Shown one piece after another: positions 1 to 9,275 of a stretch of 64,000 bases of DNA. Made by a program: the position numbers and the translations under genes. Each line of letters opens with the position of its first letter. Within the stretch, counting starts at the first letter, position 1. A model generated the notes under the pieces. It worked only from the letters and a program-made list of their open reading frames with translations. It was not told the origin of the DNA and ran no database searches. Source of the DNA: JACVRW01 sp963846505 (GTDB lineage: Bacteria > Actinomycetota > Thermoleophilia > Solirubrobacterales > Thermoleophilaceae); NCBI GenBank assembly GCA_963846505.1, contig CAWJWD010000007.1, positions 496,001-560,000 of the forward strand, written 5' to 3'.

Positions 1-548
1 TGCTGGCGCTCGACCTCGCCGGCGGGCGCGACACGCCGCTCGAGCCGCGGCGCCCGACGGAGCCGGTGAGCGAGCGGCTGGAGCTGCCGGAGGCCGCCTC
101 GGGCCAGCAGCTCGAGCGGGCGCTCGAGCTGCTGCTGGGGCGTGTGCTGGCGCGGCGCGAGCGGCGCGGGCGCGGGTTGCGGGCGCTGGCCGTCTCGGCT
201 CGCTTCGTCGCCGGCGGTACCTGGCGCACGAGCGTCACGCTGCGCCACGCCAGCGCGGATCCGGCACGCATCAAGCTCGCCCTCGGTCAGCGTCTGGCCG
301 AGCTGCCCGCGCCGGCCGAGTCGCTGGGACTCGAGGTGGAGGCCTTCGGCCCGCCTGCCCACGACCAGGGGCGGCTGCTCGAGGAGCAGGGTGCGGTTCG
401 CCGCGCTCGTCTCGGCGAGGCCGTGCGCCAGGCGCGCCAGGCGGCCGGCTCGGAGGCCGCCATGCGCGTGCTCGAGGTCGATCCCGAGTCGCGCGTCCCG
501 GAGCGGCGGGCGATGCTGGCGCCCTTCCCCGAACCGCCGGCGCGGTGA
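1..548 (+). CDS. imuB: Y-family DNA polymerase-like protein ImuB, C-terminal part (5' end outside window)
   Basis: The reading frame is already open at base 3, so this is the last ~180 residues of a longer protein. What is visible is the little-finger and tail region of a Y-family polymerase homologue: LDLAGGRDTPLEPRRP, then a helical LERALELLLGRVLARR stretch, then a beta-rich part (VTLRHASADPARI). The catalytic palm lies upstream. The identification rests mainly on context: the next gene is DUF6504 and dnaE2 follows, the standard neighbourhood of ImuB, the non-catalytic Y-family subunit that recruits DnaE2 to the beta clamp in the actinobacterial mutasome. The internal GTG at 66 is not the true start. 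The stop overlaps the next GTG by four bases. Confidence 0.7.
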   Translation, partial: LALDLAGGRDTPLEPRRPTEPVSERLELPEAASGQQLERALELLLGRVLARRERRGRGLRALAVSARFVAGGTWRTSVTLRHASADPARIKLALGQRLAELPAPAESLGLEVEAFGPPAHDQGRLLEEQGAVRRARLGEAVRQARQAAGSEAAMRVLEVDPESRVPERRAMLAPFPEPPAR

Positions 549-796
549 GCCCGCCGCCCGCCCGTCGCCTCGGCGATCCCCGGCCGGCGCAGGTCGAGAC
601 GGGGGAGGGGGGCGTACCCGTCGCCGTCGGAGAGCTCGAGGTCGAGGGCGTGCGCGAGGAGTGGGTCGTCGAGGATCGCTGGTGGACCGCCCAGCCCCTG
701 CGACGTCGCTACTTCGAGCTCGTGCTCGACGACGGGCGCAACACCGTCGTCTTCCGCGACCTGGTGGAAGGGCGCTGGTACGTGCAACGTGCCTAG
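545..796 (+). CDS. DUF6504 family small protein of the imuB-dnaE2 locus
   Basis: This is an 83-residue protein whose GTG start overlaps the imuB stop (GTGA), so the two are translationally coupled. The sequence is acidic and aromatic, with EEWVVEDRWWTAQPLRRRYF followed by VVFRDLVEGRWYV. Small proteins of this kind, DUF6504, regularly sit between ImuB and DnaE2 in actinobacteria and Deinococcus. Their biochemical role is not established. A part in SOS mutagenesis is inferred only from the conserved position. A gap of about 150 bases with no convincing gene follows. Confidence 0.7.
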   Translation: MSPPPARRLGDPRPAQVETGEGGVPVAVGELEVEGVREEWVVEDRWWTAQPLRRRYFELVLDDGRNTVVFRDLVEGRWYVQRA

Positions 797-945
797 GTCC
801 CTGCGGCGTGCGTAGCTTCCACGTCTGAAATTCGGTCCAAAGCCTTCAGGAATCCGCACCTGCGGCCGATACAAGCCCCAATGTCCCCGCAGCCGCCTTC
901 GCCCCTCGGCCGCGTTCCCTCGCCCCCCGACCGTCCCTCCCGTCG

Positions 946-2568
946 GTGAGGGAGCCGCTGGCCAGCGCGGACGAGCTGACCGCGATCGGCCGGCTCGGCG
1001 TGGTGCTCGAGCGCACCGCCGCGGTGCGCGGCGCGCACGATCTGCCGGCCGTGCTCGACGAGGTCGCGCGCGGCGTCGGCGAGGCGCTCGGCTATCGCAC
1101 GGCGGTGATCAACATCTACCGCCCGGCCTTCGACGACTTCCAGACCGCTGCCGTGCACGGCTCCGAGCGCTCGCGCGAGCAGCTGCTGGGCACCGAGTCG
1201 CGCATGGAGACCTGGACACCGCTGCTCGACGAGCGCTTCGACCGCGGCGGCGCCTACCTGATCCCCGACGAGGACTTCGACTGGGACGCGCTCGGCGTCG
1301 ACACCTACGTGCCCGACCTCGAGCGCCCCGAGCACCCCGACGGCTGGGGCCCCGGCGACGCGCTGTTCGTGCCGCTGCGCGGCCACGACGGCGCGCTGCT
1401 CGGCATGCTCAGCGTCGACGAGCCCGTCAGCGGCCTGCGCCCCAACGACCGCGAGCTGGCGGCGCTGGTGGCGATCGCCCAGCACGCCGCGCTGGCGATC
1501 CGGATCGCCCAGGAGACCGCCGCCGACGCCCAGCACCAGCGCATGCTCGAGGGCGTGCTCGAGGTCTCGGCCCGCCTCGCCGGCGCACACGACGCCGAGA
1601 CGGTGCTGCAGGCGGTCTGCGACGGCATCCGCGACGCGCTCGCCTTTGACAAGGTCGTGATAGCGCTGACCGACGACGACGCGCCCACCGACGCGCTCGT
1701 GCCCGTCGCCAGCGCCGGCTGGGGCCACGAGCCGGTCGCGCTGCGCTCGGACCTGACGCTCGGCGCGCTCGCGACGGTGCTGGACCCCGAGTACGAGATC
1801 GCCGGCTGCTATCTGCTGCCGCACGCCGCCGCCGAGTCCCAACTGGGCGCGAACCCGTTCGGCTACCGCTCGGCGCTCAACGGCCGCGGCCCGCACGCCT
1901 GGTCACGGCACTGGCTGCTGGTGCCGCTCGACGACAGCGACGGCCGCCGGCAGGGCGTGATCTGGGTCGACGACCCGCGCGACCGGTTGCTGCCCACGCA
2001 CGATCGCCTGCAGGCGCTGCGGCTGTTCGCCAACCAGGCGGTCGCGGCGCTGCGCTCGGCCGATCGCGTGGTGCGCCTGCACCACGAGGCGACCCACGAC
2101 GCGCTCACCGGTCTCGCCAACCGCCGCGCCTTCTTCGCCCGGTTGACGCAGGAGACCGGGCGCTCGGAGCGCCACGGCGGCTCGTTCGCGCTGGTGCTCT
2201 GCGACATGGACGGTCTCAAGCTGGTCAACGACACGCATGGCCACGAGGCCGGCGACCGCGCCCTCTGCCTGCTGGCCGAGGTGCTGCGCACCGGCCTGCG
2301 CCGCAGCGACGAGGCCTACCGCCTCGGCGGCGACGAGTTCGCGCTGCTGCTCGCCGACGCCGACCGCGCGGATGCCGAGCACGTCGTCGAGCGCCTGCAG
2401 CGCAGCCTGGCCGGTGGCGGCATCGCTCCGGTCGGCACCGTCGAGGCCTGCTTCGGCGTCGCCGTGCACGCGTCCGGCGATCCCTCCGAGCGGCTGGTCT
2501 CCGAGGCCGACCGCGCGCTCTACCTCGCCAAGCGCGAGCGCCTGGGCGACGCCCGCCAAGCCGGCTGA
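946..2568 (+). CDS. Diguanylate cyclase with two GAF domains and a GGDEF domain
   Basis: This is a 540-residue soluble protein with no membrane segments. Residues ~15-180 and ~190-365 look like two GAF sensor domains, and residues ~375-535 are a GGDEF domain. The active-site motif GGDEF is intact (YRLGGDEFALLL). It is preceded by RRSD five residues upstream, which fits the product-inhibition I-site RxxD. The metal/substrate stretch CDMDGLKLVNDTHGH is also present. It should make cyclic di-GMP from two GTP in response to an unknown GAF ligand. The frame is clean. It starts with GTG 150 bases after the DUF6504 gene and ends 75 bases before dnaE2, so it sits inside an otherwise standard SOS mutasome locus. 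Confidence 0.9.
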   Translation: MREPLASADELTAIGRLGVVLERTAAVRGAHDLPAVLDEVARGVGEALGYRTAVINIYRPAFDDFQTAAVHGSERSREQLLGTESRMETWTPLLDERFDRGGAYLIPDEDFDWDALGVDTYVPDLERPEHPDGWGPGDALFVPLRGHDGALLGMLSVDEPVSGLRPNDRELAALVAIAQHAALAIRIAQETAADAQHQRMLEGVLEVSARLAGAHDAETVLQAVCDGIRDALAFDKVVIALTDDDAPTDALVPVASAGWGHEPVALRSDLTLGALATVLDPEYEIAGCYLLPHAAAESQLGANPFGYRSALNGRGPHAWSRHWLLVPLDDSDGRRQGVIWVDDPRDRLLPTHDRLQALRLFANQAVAALRSADRVVRLHHEATHDALTGLANRRAFFARLTQETGRSERHGGSFALVLCDMDGLKLVNDTHGHEAGDRALCLLAEVLRTGLRRSDEAYRLGGDEFALLLADADRADAEHVVERLQRSLAGGGIAPVGTVEACFGVAVHASGDPSERLVSEADRALYLAKRERLGDARQAG

Positions 2569-2630
2569 GCCGCTCGGCTCCCGGGTCGCGACGGGCTCGG
2601 AGCCGGCCTTCGAACAGGCCGCACCATGTG

Positions 2631-2644
2631 CGAACATGTGTTCG
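2631..2644 (+). promoter_or_regulatory. LexA (SOS) box at the dnaE2 start
   Basis: The sequence CGAACATGTGTTCG matches the Gram-positive/mycobacterial LexA operator CGAAC-N4-GTTCG exactly in both arms. It lies on top of the first in-frame ATG of dnaE2 (2626) and ends at the next GTG (2644), so the ATG is very unlikely to be the start. LexA bound here would block dnaE2 until RecA-driven LexA self-cleavage after DNA damage. Confidence 0.85.
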
Positions 2645-5600
2645 TGCAATACGTCGAGCTCCACTGCCACTCGGCCTACTCGTTCCTCGACGGGGCCTCG
2701 CATCCGGTCGAGCTGGCCGCGGCGGCGGCCGAGCAGGGTCATGGCGCGCTCGCGCTGACCGACCACGACGGTCTGTACGGCGCGATGGAGATGGCGCAGG
2801 CGCTGCGCTCGCTGGGCGTGCGCCCGATCACCGGCGCCGAGCTGACGCTCGACGACGGCTCGCACCTGACGCTGCTGTGCGAGACGCGCGAGGGCTACAC
2901 GAACCTCTGCCGGCTGATCACCGGCGCGCACTGGCGCACGCGGCGCTGGGCGCGCGAGGGCTGGACCGAGCCGGCCTCCGCCCAGCGGGCCCACAGGCGC
3001 CCTGGCCAGGACACCCTCGACGAGGGACCGTCGGTCACGCTCGAGGAGCTGGAGCAGAACGCCGCCGGACTGGTCTGCCTCTCGGGCTGCGCCCGCGACG
3101 GGCCGCTCGCGCGGCGGATCGCCGCTCGCGACCATCCGGGCGCGGCGGCGGTCGCGCGCCGGCTGCTGGGCACCTTCGGCCCCGAGCGCTTCCGCGTCGA
3201 GCTGCAACGGCCCTGGTGGCAGGGGGACCGGCGCCGCAACCGGCTGCTGTCCGAACTGGCCGAGCGGCTCGGCGTGCCGTGCGTGGCGACCGGCAACGTC
3301 CACGCCCACGAGCGCGCGCGGGTCGCGTTGCAGGACGCCATGGTCGCCGTGCGGCTGGGCAGGACCCTGGACGAGACCGAGCCCAGCCGGCGCGGCAACT
3401 CCTCGCACGTGCTGGCGCCGCCGGAACGGATGGCCGAGCGCTTTCCCGAGCACCCGGACGCGGTCGCCGAGAGCGGGCGCCTGGCCGAGCGCCTGTGCTT
3501 CGACCTCACCGAGGACCTCGGCTACCGCTATCCCGGCGCCGAGGACCAGACGGCCGACGCGACGCTGGCGCAGATCTGCACCGAGCGCGTCGGCGAGCGC
3601 TACGCCGGGCGCTCGACGCTCGCCGAGGCCCGGGCGCGCCTGGAGGAGGAGCTGAGGGTGATCCGCCATCTCGGACTCTCCGGCTTCTTCCTGCTGCACC
3701 GCGACATGCTCGAGCTGGCACGCGAGGTCGCGGCCGAGGTACGCGGCAACGACTCGGCGCGCCGGCTGTTGCCGCCCGGACGCGGGCGCGGCTCGAGCGT
3801 CTCGTCGATCGTCTGCTACCTCACGGGCCTCTCGCACGTCGATCCGATCGAGAACGACCTCTTCCTCGGGCGCTTCCTCAACGAGGAGCTGACGGCGCTG
3901 CCGGACATCGACCTCGACTTCCCGCGCGACATCCGCGACGTGCTGATCCCGCGCGTGCACCAGCGCTACGGGCGCGACAAGTGCGCGCTGGTGTCGGCCT
4001 TCGCCACCTTCCAGGTGCGCTCGGCGGTGCGCGACTTCGCCAAGGTGCTGGGGCTGCCGCCGGGGGAGGTCGAGCGGCTGGCGCGCGCGGTCGACCCCTG
4101 GAAGGACCGCAACGACATCGAGGACGACGTGCAGCAGGCGCGCTCGCGCTCGCCGCGCTGGGATGCGCTCGTGCGGCTGGTGCGCGACGCCTGGCGATTG
4201 CCGCGCCACGTCACCCAGCACCCGGGCGGGATGGTGATCTCGACGCAGTCCCTGATCGACCTCTGCCCGGTGCAGCCGGCCTCGATGGAGGGGCGCCAGA
4301 TCGTGCAGTGGGACAAGGACTCCTGCGGCGACGCCGGCTTCCTCAAGATCGACCTGCTGGGCCTGGGGATGCTGTCGGCCGTCGAGCGCTGCGTCGACGA
4401 GATCGCGCGCGTGCGCGGCGAGTCGATCGACCTCTCGCGCATCGACTTCGACGACGAGCGGGTCTACGGCGAGATCCAGGCGGCGGAGACGATGGGCGTC
4501 TTCCAGATCGAGTCGCGCGCGCAGATGCAGATGCTCAAGCGCACCAAGCCGGAGAACCTCGACGACATCACCGTGCAGGTGGCTCTGGTGCGGCCGGGGC
4601 CGATCCTCGGCGGCGCCGTGCACCCCTACATCGAGCGTCGCAAGCGGTTGCGTGCCGATCCGTCGTACCAGGTGCCCTACGTGCACCCGTCGCTGGAGGG
4701 GCCGCTGGCGGACACGCTCGGCGCGATCGTCTTCCAGGACCAGGTGATCGAGGTCGCGATGGCCTTCGCCGGCTTCTCGGCGGGGGAGGCCGAGGGGCTG
4801 CGCCGGGCGATGAGCCGCAAGCGCTCGGAGGCGGCGATGCGCGCCTACGAGGAGAAGTTCGTCGCCGGCGCGATCGCGCGCGACGCCTCGCCCGAGGTGG
4901 CGGCGACGGTCTGGTCGCAGATCGTCGGCTTCTCCGGCTTCGGCTTCCCGAAGGCGCACTCGGCGGCCTTCGGCCTGCTCGCCTACCAGTCGACCTGGCT
5001 ACGGGTCCACTACGGCGCCGAGTTCCTCTGCTCGCTGCTCAACGAGCAGCCGATGGGCTTCTACCCGCCCGACTCGCTCGTCCACGAGGCGCAGCGACGT
5101 GGCTTGGAGGTGCTGCCACCTTGCGTGGCCCGCAGCGGCGCGCTCTGCCTGGTCGAGTGCTCGGAGGCCGGCGAGCTCGGCGTGCGCCTCGGTCTCGGCT
5201 ACGTCAACGGCACGAACGCGGACGAGGTCCGGGCGCTGGCGGCCGAGCGCGACCAGGGAGGTCCGTACCGCTCGATCGGCGACCTCGCCGGCCGCTCCGG
5301 CGCCTCGGCCGAGACGCTGGGGAAGCTGGCTTGGGCCGGCGCCTGCGACGCGCTGCTCGCGGCTGACGCGGGCTCCTCCCGCCGGCGTGCCCTCTGGCTG
5401 CTCGGCGTCGCCGTCCCTGGCACGAAGGTCAAGGGCGGCACGCAGCTGGCGCTTCCCCTGGATCCCCACGAGGGGCCGCAGCTGCGCGCGCTCACCGCCT
5501 GGGAGCGGATGCTGGCCGACTACGGCTCGACCGGCGTCACCCTGCGCGAGCATCCGCTCGAGCTGATGCGCCCGAGCCTGCCGGGCACGCTGCGCTCCAG

Positions 5601-6018
5601 CCAGGAGGTCGAGCGCGCCGGGCACGGCACTCGGGTCGAGGTCGCCGGCCTGGTGGTGGCGCGTCAGCGGCCGGCGACCGCGAACGGGGTCACGTTCATG
5701 CTGCTCGAGGACGAGTTCGGCACGATCAACCTGATCGTGCCGCCGCCGGTCCACGACCGCTGCCGGCTCGCGATCCGGGGGGAGCCGCTGGTCCGGGCGG
5801 CCGGACGCGTCGAGCACTCCGAGGGCACCACGAACGTGCTCGTGGACGAGGTCGGGCGCCTCGAGCGGCCCGATCTGCCGCGCGCCGAGGTCAAGCACAT
5901 CGAGCCCCGCCGCACCTGGTCGACCGACGGCCAAGACGGCTTCCCGGGCGAGGAGCAGGAGACCGACCTGCGCGCCGTCGTGCCTGCCGGCCACAGCTTC
6001 GGCCGCCGCGGCCGCTGA
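2644..6018 (+). CDS. dnaE2: Error-prone DNA polymerase III alpha subunit DnaE2
   Basis: This is a C-family replicative-type polymerase used for damage-induced, mutagenic translesion synthesis with ImuB. The PHP domain opens with ELHCHSAYSFLDG. The palm carries GRGSSVSSIVCYLTG and the catalytic PDIDLDF, and the fingers, beta-binding region and an OB-fold near the C-terminus (VEVAGLVVARQRPATANG) follow in order. About 1,124 residues is normal for DnaE2, which is shorter than DnaE1. I chose GTG 2644 because a LexA box occupies 2631-2644; the protein then starts VQYVELHCHS, as in relatives. ATG 2626 would add only six residues. At 3.4 kb it has no frame disruption, unlike many neighbours. Confidence 0.93.
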   Translation: MQYVELHCHSAYSFLDGASHPVELAAAAAEQGHGALALTDHDGLYGAMEMAQALRSLGVRPITGAELTLDDGSHLTLLCETREGYTNLCRLITGAHWRTRRWAREGWTEPASAQRAHRRPGQDTLDEGPSVTLEELEQNAAGLVCLSGCARDGPLARRIAARDHPGAAAVARRLLGTFGPERFRVELQRPWWQGDRRRNRLLSELAERLGVPCVATGNVHAHERARVALQDAMVAVRLGRTLDETEPSRRGNSSHVLAPPERMAERFPEHPDAVAESGRLAERLCFDLTEDLGYRYPGAEDQTADATLAQICTERVGERYAGRSTLAEARARLEEELRVIRHLGLSGFFLLHRDMLELAREVAAEVRGNDSARRLLPPGRGRGSSVSSIVCYLTGLSHVDPIENDLFLGRFLNEELTALPDIDLDFPRDIRDVLIPRVHQRYGRDKCALVSAFATFQVRSAVRDFAKVLGLPPGEVERLARAVDPWKDRNDIEDDVQQARSRSPRWDALVRLVRDAWRLPRHVTQHPGGMVISTQSLIDLCPVQPASMEGRQIVQWDKDSCGDAGFLKIDLLGLGMLSAVERCVDEIARVRGESIDLSRIDFDDERVYGEIQAAETMGVFQIESRAQMQMLKRTKPENLDDITVQVALVRPGPILGGAVHPYIERRKRLRADPSYQVPYVHPSLEGPLADTLGAIVFQDQVIEVAMAFAGFSAGEAEGLRRAMSRKRSEAAMRAYEEKFVAGAIARDASPEVAATVWSQIVGFSGFGFPKAHSAAFGLLAYQSTWLRVHYGAEFLCSLLNEQPMGFYPPDSLVHEAQRRGLEVLPPCVARSGALCLVECSEAGELGVRLGLGYVNGTNADEVRALAAERDQGGPYRSIGDLAGRSGASAETLGKLAWAGACDALLAADAGSSRRRALWLLGVAVPGTKVKGGTQLALPLDPHEGPQLRALTAWERMLADYGSTGVTLREHPLELMRPSLPGTLRSSQEVERAGHGTRVEVAGLVVARQRPATANGVTFMLLEDEFGTINLIVPPPVHDRCRLAIRGEPLVRAAGRVEHSEGTTNVLVDEVGRLERPDLPRAEVKHIEPRRTWSTDGQDGFPGEEQETDLRAVVPAGHSFGRRGR

Positions 6019-6034
6019 ACGGCGACCGGGCTGG

Positions 6035-6460
6035 CTAGGACCAGAAGACGTCGAACGCCTGCTGGTCGAGCGGCACGATCCAGATCTCCTGCACGGCCGA
6101 GTCGGCGATCGAATACAGCGCCAGGTGGCGAAGGTCGAGCTGGCGCCCCAGGCGGCTGCCGATCGCGCGATAGAGCGCCGTCGCATGGTGCTCGCCGTCC
6201 ATGAAGTCCTCGACCTCGACACGGTAGGCGTCGGTCAGCTCGGCGAGACGGCTGACTTGCGCCAGCACCACCTTGCGTCCGACGTAGTCGCCGGCGAGCT
6301 GGCTGCGACCCGGGGTGTGCCAGCGGATGTCGGCGGCGAAGCGGGCGGCGATTGCGTTCATGTCGCGGGCGGCGAAGGCGTCGAAGAGATGTCGCAGCAG
6401 CGTGGCAGTCCGGCGATCGTCCGGGATGCTCGGACTGCGATCCACAAAGCCCATACCCAT
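6035..6460 (-). CDS. SnoaL/NTF2-like domain protein
   Basis: This is a 141-residue single-domain protein with the cystatin-like NTF2/SnoaL fold pattern. A first helix, LLRHLFDAFAARDMNAIAARF, is followed by IRWHTPG, a common beginning for ketosteroid isomerase-like proteins, and then by curved beta strands ending VQEIWIVPLDQQAFDVFW. Members include small isomerases, polyketide cyclases and ligand-binding proteins, and the substrate cannot be read from the sequence. It converges on dnaE2 with a 16-base gap. The next gene on the same strand is an SDR dehydrogenase upstream. Confidence 0.75.
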   Translation of the reverse strand: MGMGFVDRSPSIPDDRRTATLLRHLFDAFAARDMNAIAARFAADIRWHTPGRSQLAGDYVGRKVVLAQVSRLAELTDAYRVEVEDFMDGEHHATALYRAIGSRLGRQLDLRHLALYSIADSAVQEIWIVPLDQQAFDVFWS

Positions 6461-6472
6461 AAATCAACACTA

Positions 6473-6486
6473 GCCCATCTATGGGC
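6473..6486. repeat. Perfect inverted repeat upstream of the NTF2-like gene
   Basis: GCCCAT-CT-ATGGGC is a perfect 6-base inverted repeat. It lies 12 bases before the NTF2-like start codon on the minus strand and just past the SDR stop. Its position suits an operator or a short intergenic hairpin; nothing in the sequence says which. Confidence 0.4.
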
Positions 6487-6500
6487 GATCGGCACCTCCT

Positions 6501-7244
6501 TCAGCCGCGACCGATGAACGGCATCGTGGTCGCCATCACGGTGAGGAACTGGACGTTGGCCTCGGGCGGCAGGTCGGCCATGTACAGCACGGCGCGCGCG
6601 ACGTCGGCGACGTCCATGCGCGGCTCGGCTGCCAGCGAGCCGTCCGCCTGCGGCACGCCGGCCGCCATCGCCTCGGTCATCTCCGTCGCCGCGTTGCCGA
6701 CGTCTATCTGGCCGCAGGCGATGCCGTAGCGTCGCCCGTCCAGCGACAGCTGCTTGGTCAGTCCGGTGACGCCGTGCTTGGTCGTCGTGTATGCGGCCGC
6801 GAGCGGGCGCGGCACCTGAGCGGAGATCGAGCCGTTGTTGATGATCCGCCCGCCGCGCGGCTTCTGCTCCTTCATGACCCTGAACGCCTCGCGCGCGCAG
6901 AGGAAGACGCCCGTGAGGTTGACGTCGACGACGGCCTGCCAGTCCGCCAGCGAGAGCTCGTCGACCGGCCCTGGGCGGCCGAAGCTGCCGGCGTTGTTGA
7001 AGACCACGTCCACGCGCCCGAAGCGCTCGCGCGTGCGCTCGAACAGCGCCCGCACGTCCTGCTCGCGCGATATGTCCGCCGGTACGACGAGCGTGCCCTC
7101 TGCGTCGCCCGCCGCTCCGGCCAGCGCCTCCCTGCGCCTGCCCGCCAGCGCGACCCGGTAGCCCGCGTCCAGCAGCGTGCGCGCCGCCGCCCGGCCGATG
7201 CCGGATCCCGCGCCGGTCACGATCGCCACCCGCTTCGTCGTCAT
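6501..7244 (-). CDS. Short-chain dehydrogenase/reductase
   Basis: A classical SDR of 247 residues. The Rossmann cofactor motif TGAGSGIG is at residues ~10-17, NNAG at ~90, and the catalytic Ser-Tyr-Lys set is NGSIS...YTTTK at ~145-165. Arginines after the second strand (LAGRRREAL) suggest NADP(H). The C-terminal part DVARAVLYMADLPPEANVQ resembles oxidoreductases annotated as 3-oxoacyl-ACP reductase-like; the substrate is unknown. A start at 7244 (MTTKRVAIVTG) puts the glycine motif in the right place, and a TAGCCT box lies seven bases upstream, so the mRNA may be leaderless. A longer open frame upstream is not supported. Confidence 0.88.
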   Translation of the reverse strand: MTTKRVAIVTGAGSGIGRAAARTLLDAGYRVALAGRRREALAGAAGDAEGTLVVPADISREQDVRALFERTRERFGRVDVVFNNAGSFGRPGPVDELSLADWQAVVDVNLTGVFLCAREAFRVMKEQKPRGGRIINNGSISAQVPRPLAAAYTTTKHGVTGLTKQLSLDGRRYGIACGQIDVGNAATEMTEAMAAGVPQADGSLAAEPRMDVADVARAVLYMADLPPEANVQFLTVMATTMPFIGRG

Positions 7245-7293
7245 GACCGGGAGGCTACGCCCGCGGTCCGGCGGGCGCCAGACTGGACGAGGC

Positions 7294-8288
7294 TCAGCTG
7301 CCGTCGTTGCCCGACGTGCGCTGCAGCCAGTCTCCGAGTTGCTTGCCCATGTCGGAGATCGACGAGCCGGCGGACTGGACCGCGTTCGAGACGCGATCGC
7401 CGTAGAACGCACCGGCCGCACTGGCCTCCTCGCTCGCGGACGGCTCCTCGCCGCGGCGCACGTACTCGCCGCGCACGATCGCGTCGTAGTCGCCGGCCTG
7501 GACCCAGTCGAGCAGCATGCGCACGCGGCGCACCGGCATCGGGTGGGTCACGCGCAGATCCTGCAGCAGCTTGGTCAGCCGCTCGAGCCCGCTGCCGCCT
7601 TCGTCGTACTCCATGCCCTGTGCGATGAACGCGTCGAGGTTCGAGCTGCCGGGCCTCCTCGCCGGCGGCGATCGTCATCAGCGCACGGCAGACGGCCTGC
7701 GGGTCGCGCGTCACGATCGCGGCGGCGCGGTCGCAGCTGAGCTCGGTGGCGCGCGCCCACTCCAGCAGCGCCAGCTGGATCGCCAGCAGCGGCAGTCCGG
7801 CCAGGATCGGCAGTCGCGCCGAGGCGCCGAGCTGCAGCAGGATCATCAGCGCGGTGCGGTAGAGGACGTGGTCGGAGTGCACGTGCGCGGCCTCGTGGGC
7901 GAGCACGACGCGGCGACCGTCGTCGTCGAGCAGCCGCACCAGCTCCGAGTTCATCACCACGACCGGCTTGCCGGTGCCGAACGTGTACGCGTTGGCGATC
8001 GGGAACTGCGTGATGTAGAGGTCCGGCACGGCCTCCATGTCGAGCGCGTTGAAGACCTGCCGGTGCAGCACCCACACGTGCGGCAGCTGCTCCTGGCCGA
8101 GCCTTCACGGCGGCGCCCAGCGACGCCACCCGCAGCGCCCGCTCGTAGCCGAGCGAGACGAGCTTGCGCACGACCTGGTCGAGGTAGGGCACCTTCGCCA
8201 GGGCGGCGGTGGCGGCGCGATCGGCGGGGTGCTGGTAGGCGCGCGGCGAGATGCCCTCGAGTCGCCAGGCCTCAACGGGAAGCGTCAT
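7294..8288 (-). CDS. M48-family zinc metalloprotease (two +1 shifts)
   Basis: The zinc motif HEAAH lies in VLAHEAAHVHSDHVLYR, the third ligand region is ATELSCDRAA, and a hydrophobic hairpin of two membrane helices lies between them (LMILLQLGASARLPILAGLP). Together these indicate a membrane-associated M48 (HtpX/Ste24-type) protease. The N-terminus before the catalytic domain reads ALAKVPYLDQVVRKL. Two net +1 shifts, near 8100 (after GAAVK) and near 7650 (after AAGEEA), must be undone to obtain one ~330-residue protein. The tail SSISDMGKQLGDWLQR is amphipathic. It is divergent from the DUF72 gene and carries its own TACGCT box eight bases before the ATG. Confidence 0.8.
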
Positions 8289-8347
8289 CGCGCCCCAGCG
8301 TAGAGGCGCCCTCGCCGTGCCGCCACCCGCGCCGCTACCGTCCAGGG

Positions 8348-9275
8348 ATGGCAGGTCGCATCCTCGTCGGCACCTCGAGCTGGGCGGACCCCGGCTTCGT
8401 CAAGGAGTGGTACCCGCACGGGATGGCCGCCCGCGACCGCCTGGGCTGGTACGCGGAGCGCTTCGAGTGGGTCGAGCTCAACTCGAGCTTCTACGCGATC
8501 CCCGAGCGCACACGGTCGCGCCGCTGGGTCGAGGTCACGCCCGACGGCTTCCGCTTCGACGTCAAGGCCCACCGCGCGCTCTCGCGCCACGCCGCCGCAG
8601 CTCGACTCGCTGCCGCCGGACATGCGCGACGACGTCGAGACCAACGAGCGCGGGCGCGTGCGGCTGACGCCCGGAGCTCGAGCGGGCGCTGGTCGAGCGG
8701 CTGCTCGACGAGGTCTCGCCGCTGACTCGAGGCCGGCAAGCTCGGCGCCTTCCTGATCCAGTTCACGCCCGCCTTCGGGCCCGACAAGCACGAGCTCGGC
8801 GAGCTCGACGGGCTCGTCGAGGCGTTCGCCCCGCACCGCGTCGCGATCGAGCTGCGCAACCGGCTGCTGGGTGCGCGAGGAGCGCGTCGAGCAGACGCTC
8901 GGCTGGTTCTCCGACCACGGCGTCGCCTTCGTCTGCGTCGACGCCCCGCCCGGCGACCACGTGCCGATCATGCCCGGCATCGACGCCGTCACCCGCGACG
9001 ACCTCGCCTACCTCCGCCTGCACGGCCGCAACACCGAGGGCTACCTGCACGGCAAGTCGGTCGCCGAGCGCTTCGCCTGGCGCTACAGCGACGAGCGAGC
9101 TGGAGGAGGTCGCCGAGCGCGTGCGCGGCCTCGCCGAGCAGGCGGCCGAGGTGCACGTGGCCTTCAACAACAACCGCGACGACGACGCGCCGACCGCCGC
9201 CCGAGCGCTTCCGCGCCCTGCTCGGCCAGGATCCCGGCCCGCCGCCCGCAGGACGCCCAGCTGCGCCTCGCATGA
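8348..9275 (+). CDS. DUF72 family protein (multiple +1 shifts)
   Basis: The N-terminus is a textbook DUF72/YecE TIM-barrel start: ILVGTSSWADPGFVKEWYP, then WVELNSSFYAIPE and FRFDVKAHRALSRHA. After about residue 85 the frame moves +1 at roughly 8600, 8672, 8725, 8871, 9097, 9206 and 9249. With these removed the homology runs on through LIQFTPAFGPDKHEL, LRLHGRN and VHVAFNNNRDDDAPTAA to the end, giving ~306 residues. The molecular function of DUF72 is not settled. The start is supported by TACCGT six bases upstream. The stop overlaps the next ATG (ATGA). Confidence 0.8.

Noticed and set aside
1903..4959. A 1,018-codon open frame antisense to the GGDEF and dnaE2 genes
   Set aside because: Low-complexity Arg/Ala/Gly/His composition with no motif; it is the usual complement of GC-rich codons.
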